Source of the DNA: Epiperipatus broadwayi
Lineage: Eukaryota > Onychophora > Udeonychophora > Euonychophora > Peripatidae
Assembly (NCBI GenBank): GCA_028023455.1
Contig: JAQFVV010012545.1
Location: 1,488,001-1,552,000, forward strand
DNA: 64,000 nucleotides
Direction of reading: 5' to 3'
Below, piece after piece: positions 61,796 through 64,000 of the stretch; positions within the stretch are counted from its first letter, which is position 1; the number at the start of each line of letters is the position of its first letter. The notes under the pieces were generated by a model. It had not been told where the DNA came from and did not search any database. It saw only the letters and a list, made by a program, of their open reading frames with translations. The translations under genes and the position numbers were made by a program.

Positions 61796-64000
61796 CTACA
61801 AACACAAAAAATAAATAAAAGATAATTTAATCATAAAAGTCTTAGTTAACAATACAATATAAAGACAATGATTTAAAATTAAGCTTTGATCATATTAAGA
61901 TAAAATGGAAATATTCAATTCTATAAATTTAGCAGTTTATTATCTATCTTCCATTTTAAAGTAAAAATAATAATTTATCAATAACTATCTTATATTAAGA
62001 TAAAATTAACAAATGCAATATTACAAAAAATATCTGATCTAATTATGCTCACATTTTTTAATAGAAATTAACTCAATAATTATTATCATAAGCATAATAG
62101 AACTTTATTATTATTAGGATCTATCATTTTCATTGGCAATTTTTTGATTATCATATGAATGATCTTTTATCTGTTTGTTTCTTCTTTTGTTCATTTTCTT
62201 AGCCATCTGCAGTATTTTCAAAAAATTTCACAAGCATCATAAATTCAAAATTATCAAACTTTTTATATAATAATAATAATACTTCTGAGAAATTCAAAAC
62301 TATTAATATTTGTTATCCTAGTTCTTTCATATCCAGCTTTCACATCCAAACAATCACAAAATACATTAAAGTTTAAAATTTTCAATCTATGTTTTAAAGA
62401 ATATATCCTTCATATATTTTCCAAGTTTTTTATTTATACATATCCAAAGTCTGGTTGGAATGAATTTTTTGACTGCTTGGATCTTTCTTTACATCTTTTC
62501 CAAGCTTTTTATTTGTACTCTATCCAGAGTCTGATCACGATGAATCTCTTGACTGCTTGGATCTTTATTTGTTGATTAAAAATTCAAAAAGGTAAAAAAA
62601 AAATGCTGTTGATAACATCATTACCATTAATTTTCTTACTTCAGTGATAAATATGAGGTCATAACTATATTTAAGATTGTTGATATATCTTAAATATACT
62701 TACAAACTTCTATTTTCTATATAAATTTAAGCACACAATTAAAGATATCAGAAAAAGTAAATGACTCCCAAGACATATCTCATACTGAACACTTCTCATA
62801 CATCTTCATTATCCCTGTTCATCATTTATCAATATCTTATTATGTTTTCAGATATTTTTATCCATGTATTTAAAGTGTTTTGTAATAAAGTAAAAGTATA
62901 TGTAGAATATTACATATGGGGAAAAAAGAGGAATGGAATTGGATCATTGATATCATGTGATTGTGGTTAATAAGAATAAGAATAGTATAATTTTTAACTT
63001 AATGAATGATTAGTAATAATCATTTAATGACTTGCTCTGCATGATTTGATGCAGTGAATAGTAGTAGATTATGAAGCTCAAGGTCTATGGATCACAAGTG
63101 AGTTCTGTCACTTCTGTTCTCACACTTCTTATGAACTCCTGTGCAATAAATTATTCAATTTATATATATAAACATTTATTTACCTAAAAAAAATGTTGTC
63201 AAATATTCTTTTTGCAGGAAATTTAGCATTGTAGTAAATTGATCTTTCTTCTACCAATCTCAAATCCATATTTGATTTGTTCAATTGATTTCATTCTCTA
63301 TATATTCGATAAGTGAATGATAAAATGCAGCTCTGTTTAACTACTCCACTAATGTCAAAACTGCTCATTTCATCATAATGTGTTTAACTGTAGCTTCAAG
63401 TTACCATATAGAGATATAGCCTGATCATCTAAATAAAAAGCCTTTTCATTTATAACAGTACACTAGGAATGTTTTGTTTATTGACTTTTCTAGAAATCTG
63501 ATATATCTGATATTCTCTTTTAATGAAAGCTATAATTGCTGCTGAATGATTTTCATTATAATATTATCTATATGTAATGGAAGAGAAACTGTATAACAGT
63601 TTTCAAACTCTAGCAACAGTAACAACAACACAAAAACAGAATTATTTTATAGGAGGAAAAATATTGTTAAATCGAATGATGTTTGACTTGAAAAAGAGGT
63701 GAGAAAATTTCATAGTATTGTTAGATTGTATAATGCAATTATATTAAAGCCATTTGAATATATAAATATTGACATTATTATGAAAAAGAAAAAAATCCAA
63801 TCTGCACGAAGATCCTCACTAGAATCTGAAATGTACAGAATGAAAACCAAGAAAAGTCTTATGTCATGAATTGGGGTATCAAATAGATTTTGTGGGCACA
63901 TTTCTATAATACAAGTCTATGCCCCAACAATTCTAGCAAAAGAAAAAAAAAGCTCAAGCAGAAATTATTAACACATGTATGCATGATATATTTTTAGTAA
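61796..64000. other. Upstream BLTP1 intron (partial), nothing recognised
   Basis: No exon, domain or known repeat was recognised on either strand. The block near 62400-62580 contains two copies of 'tatccaNagtctg… tgactgcttggatctt', a small direct duplication. Upstream BLTP1 exons should lie beyond the right edge. Confidence 0.45.

Overview
The window is AT-rich animal DNA (about three quarters A+T by eye). Coding sequence is confined to short exons with GT-AG splice sites, separated by introns packed with retroelements, foldbacks and SINE-like repeats. No bacterial gene organisation is present. The sequence suggests an invertebrate with large, repeat-filled introns. A mollusc such as a cephalopod would fit, but nothing here proves the phylum.

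One host gene runs through almost the whole window on the minus strand. Fifteen exons between 61795 and 5309 join in frame through every junction (2046 coding bases, about 682 codons). They encode an internal part of BLTP1 (KIAA1109; tweek in Drosophila), the giant bridge-like lipid transfer protein. The amino end lies beyond the right edge and the carboxyl end beyond the left edge. Introns are bimodal: four of 86-170 bases, and ten of about 2-13 kb.

The large introns carry the mobile elements. The intron at 32444-45710 holds a nearly complete Ty3/gypsy element (36084-40874, minus strand) with two LTRs, a 5-bp target duplication, a PBS-like site and a polypurine tract. Its frames are broken by frameshifts and its integrase has lost two key residues. 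The intron at 21509-32346 holds a much older gypsy element on the plus strand (25059-30194). Five relics of one non-LTR retrotransposon family are scattered at 30340, 34420, 43395, 43946 and 55253. Two inverted pairs of Penelope-like element (PLE) 3' ends, which encode GIY-YIG or C-terminal tails, lie at 12158-12815 and 53225-54770.

The most interesting signal is a set of hammerhead-ribozyme-like motifs (CUGANGA, then a hairpin, then GAAA, then a tiny helix III ending in a cleavable NUH). They occur about a dozen times in several repeat families: foldbacks near 6.9, 16.4 and 20.2 kb, a 330-bp MITE-like element at 10.1 kb, and a roughly 359-bp tandem array at 12871-14208 (three direct units and one inverted). 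Further copies sit in the PLE 3' tail at 54.7 kb and in a SINE-like element at 59.7 kb. In the best copies helix I is supported by complementary blocks on both sides, with different sequences in different families. This matches the architecture known from PLE pseudo-LTRs and metazoan retrozymes. Most copies carry at least one core change; the best are at 6970-7028 (minus), 13692-13748 (minus), 14107-14163 (plus) and 20189-20247 (plus).
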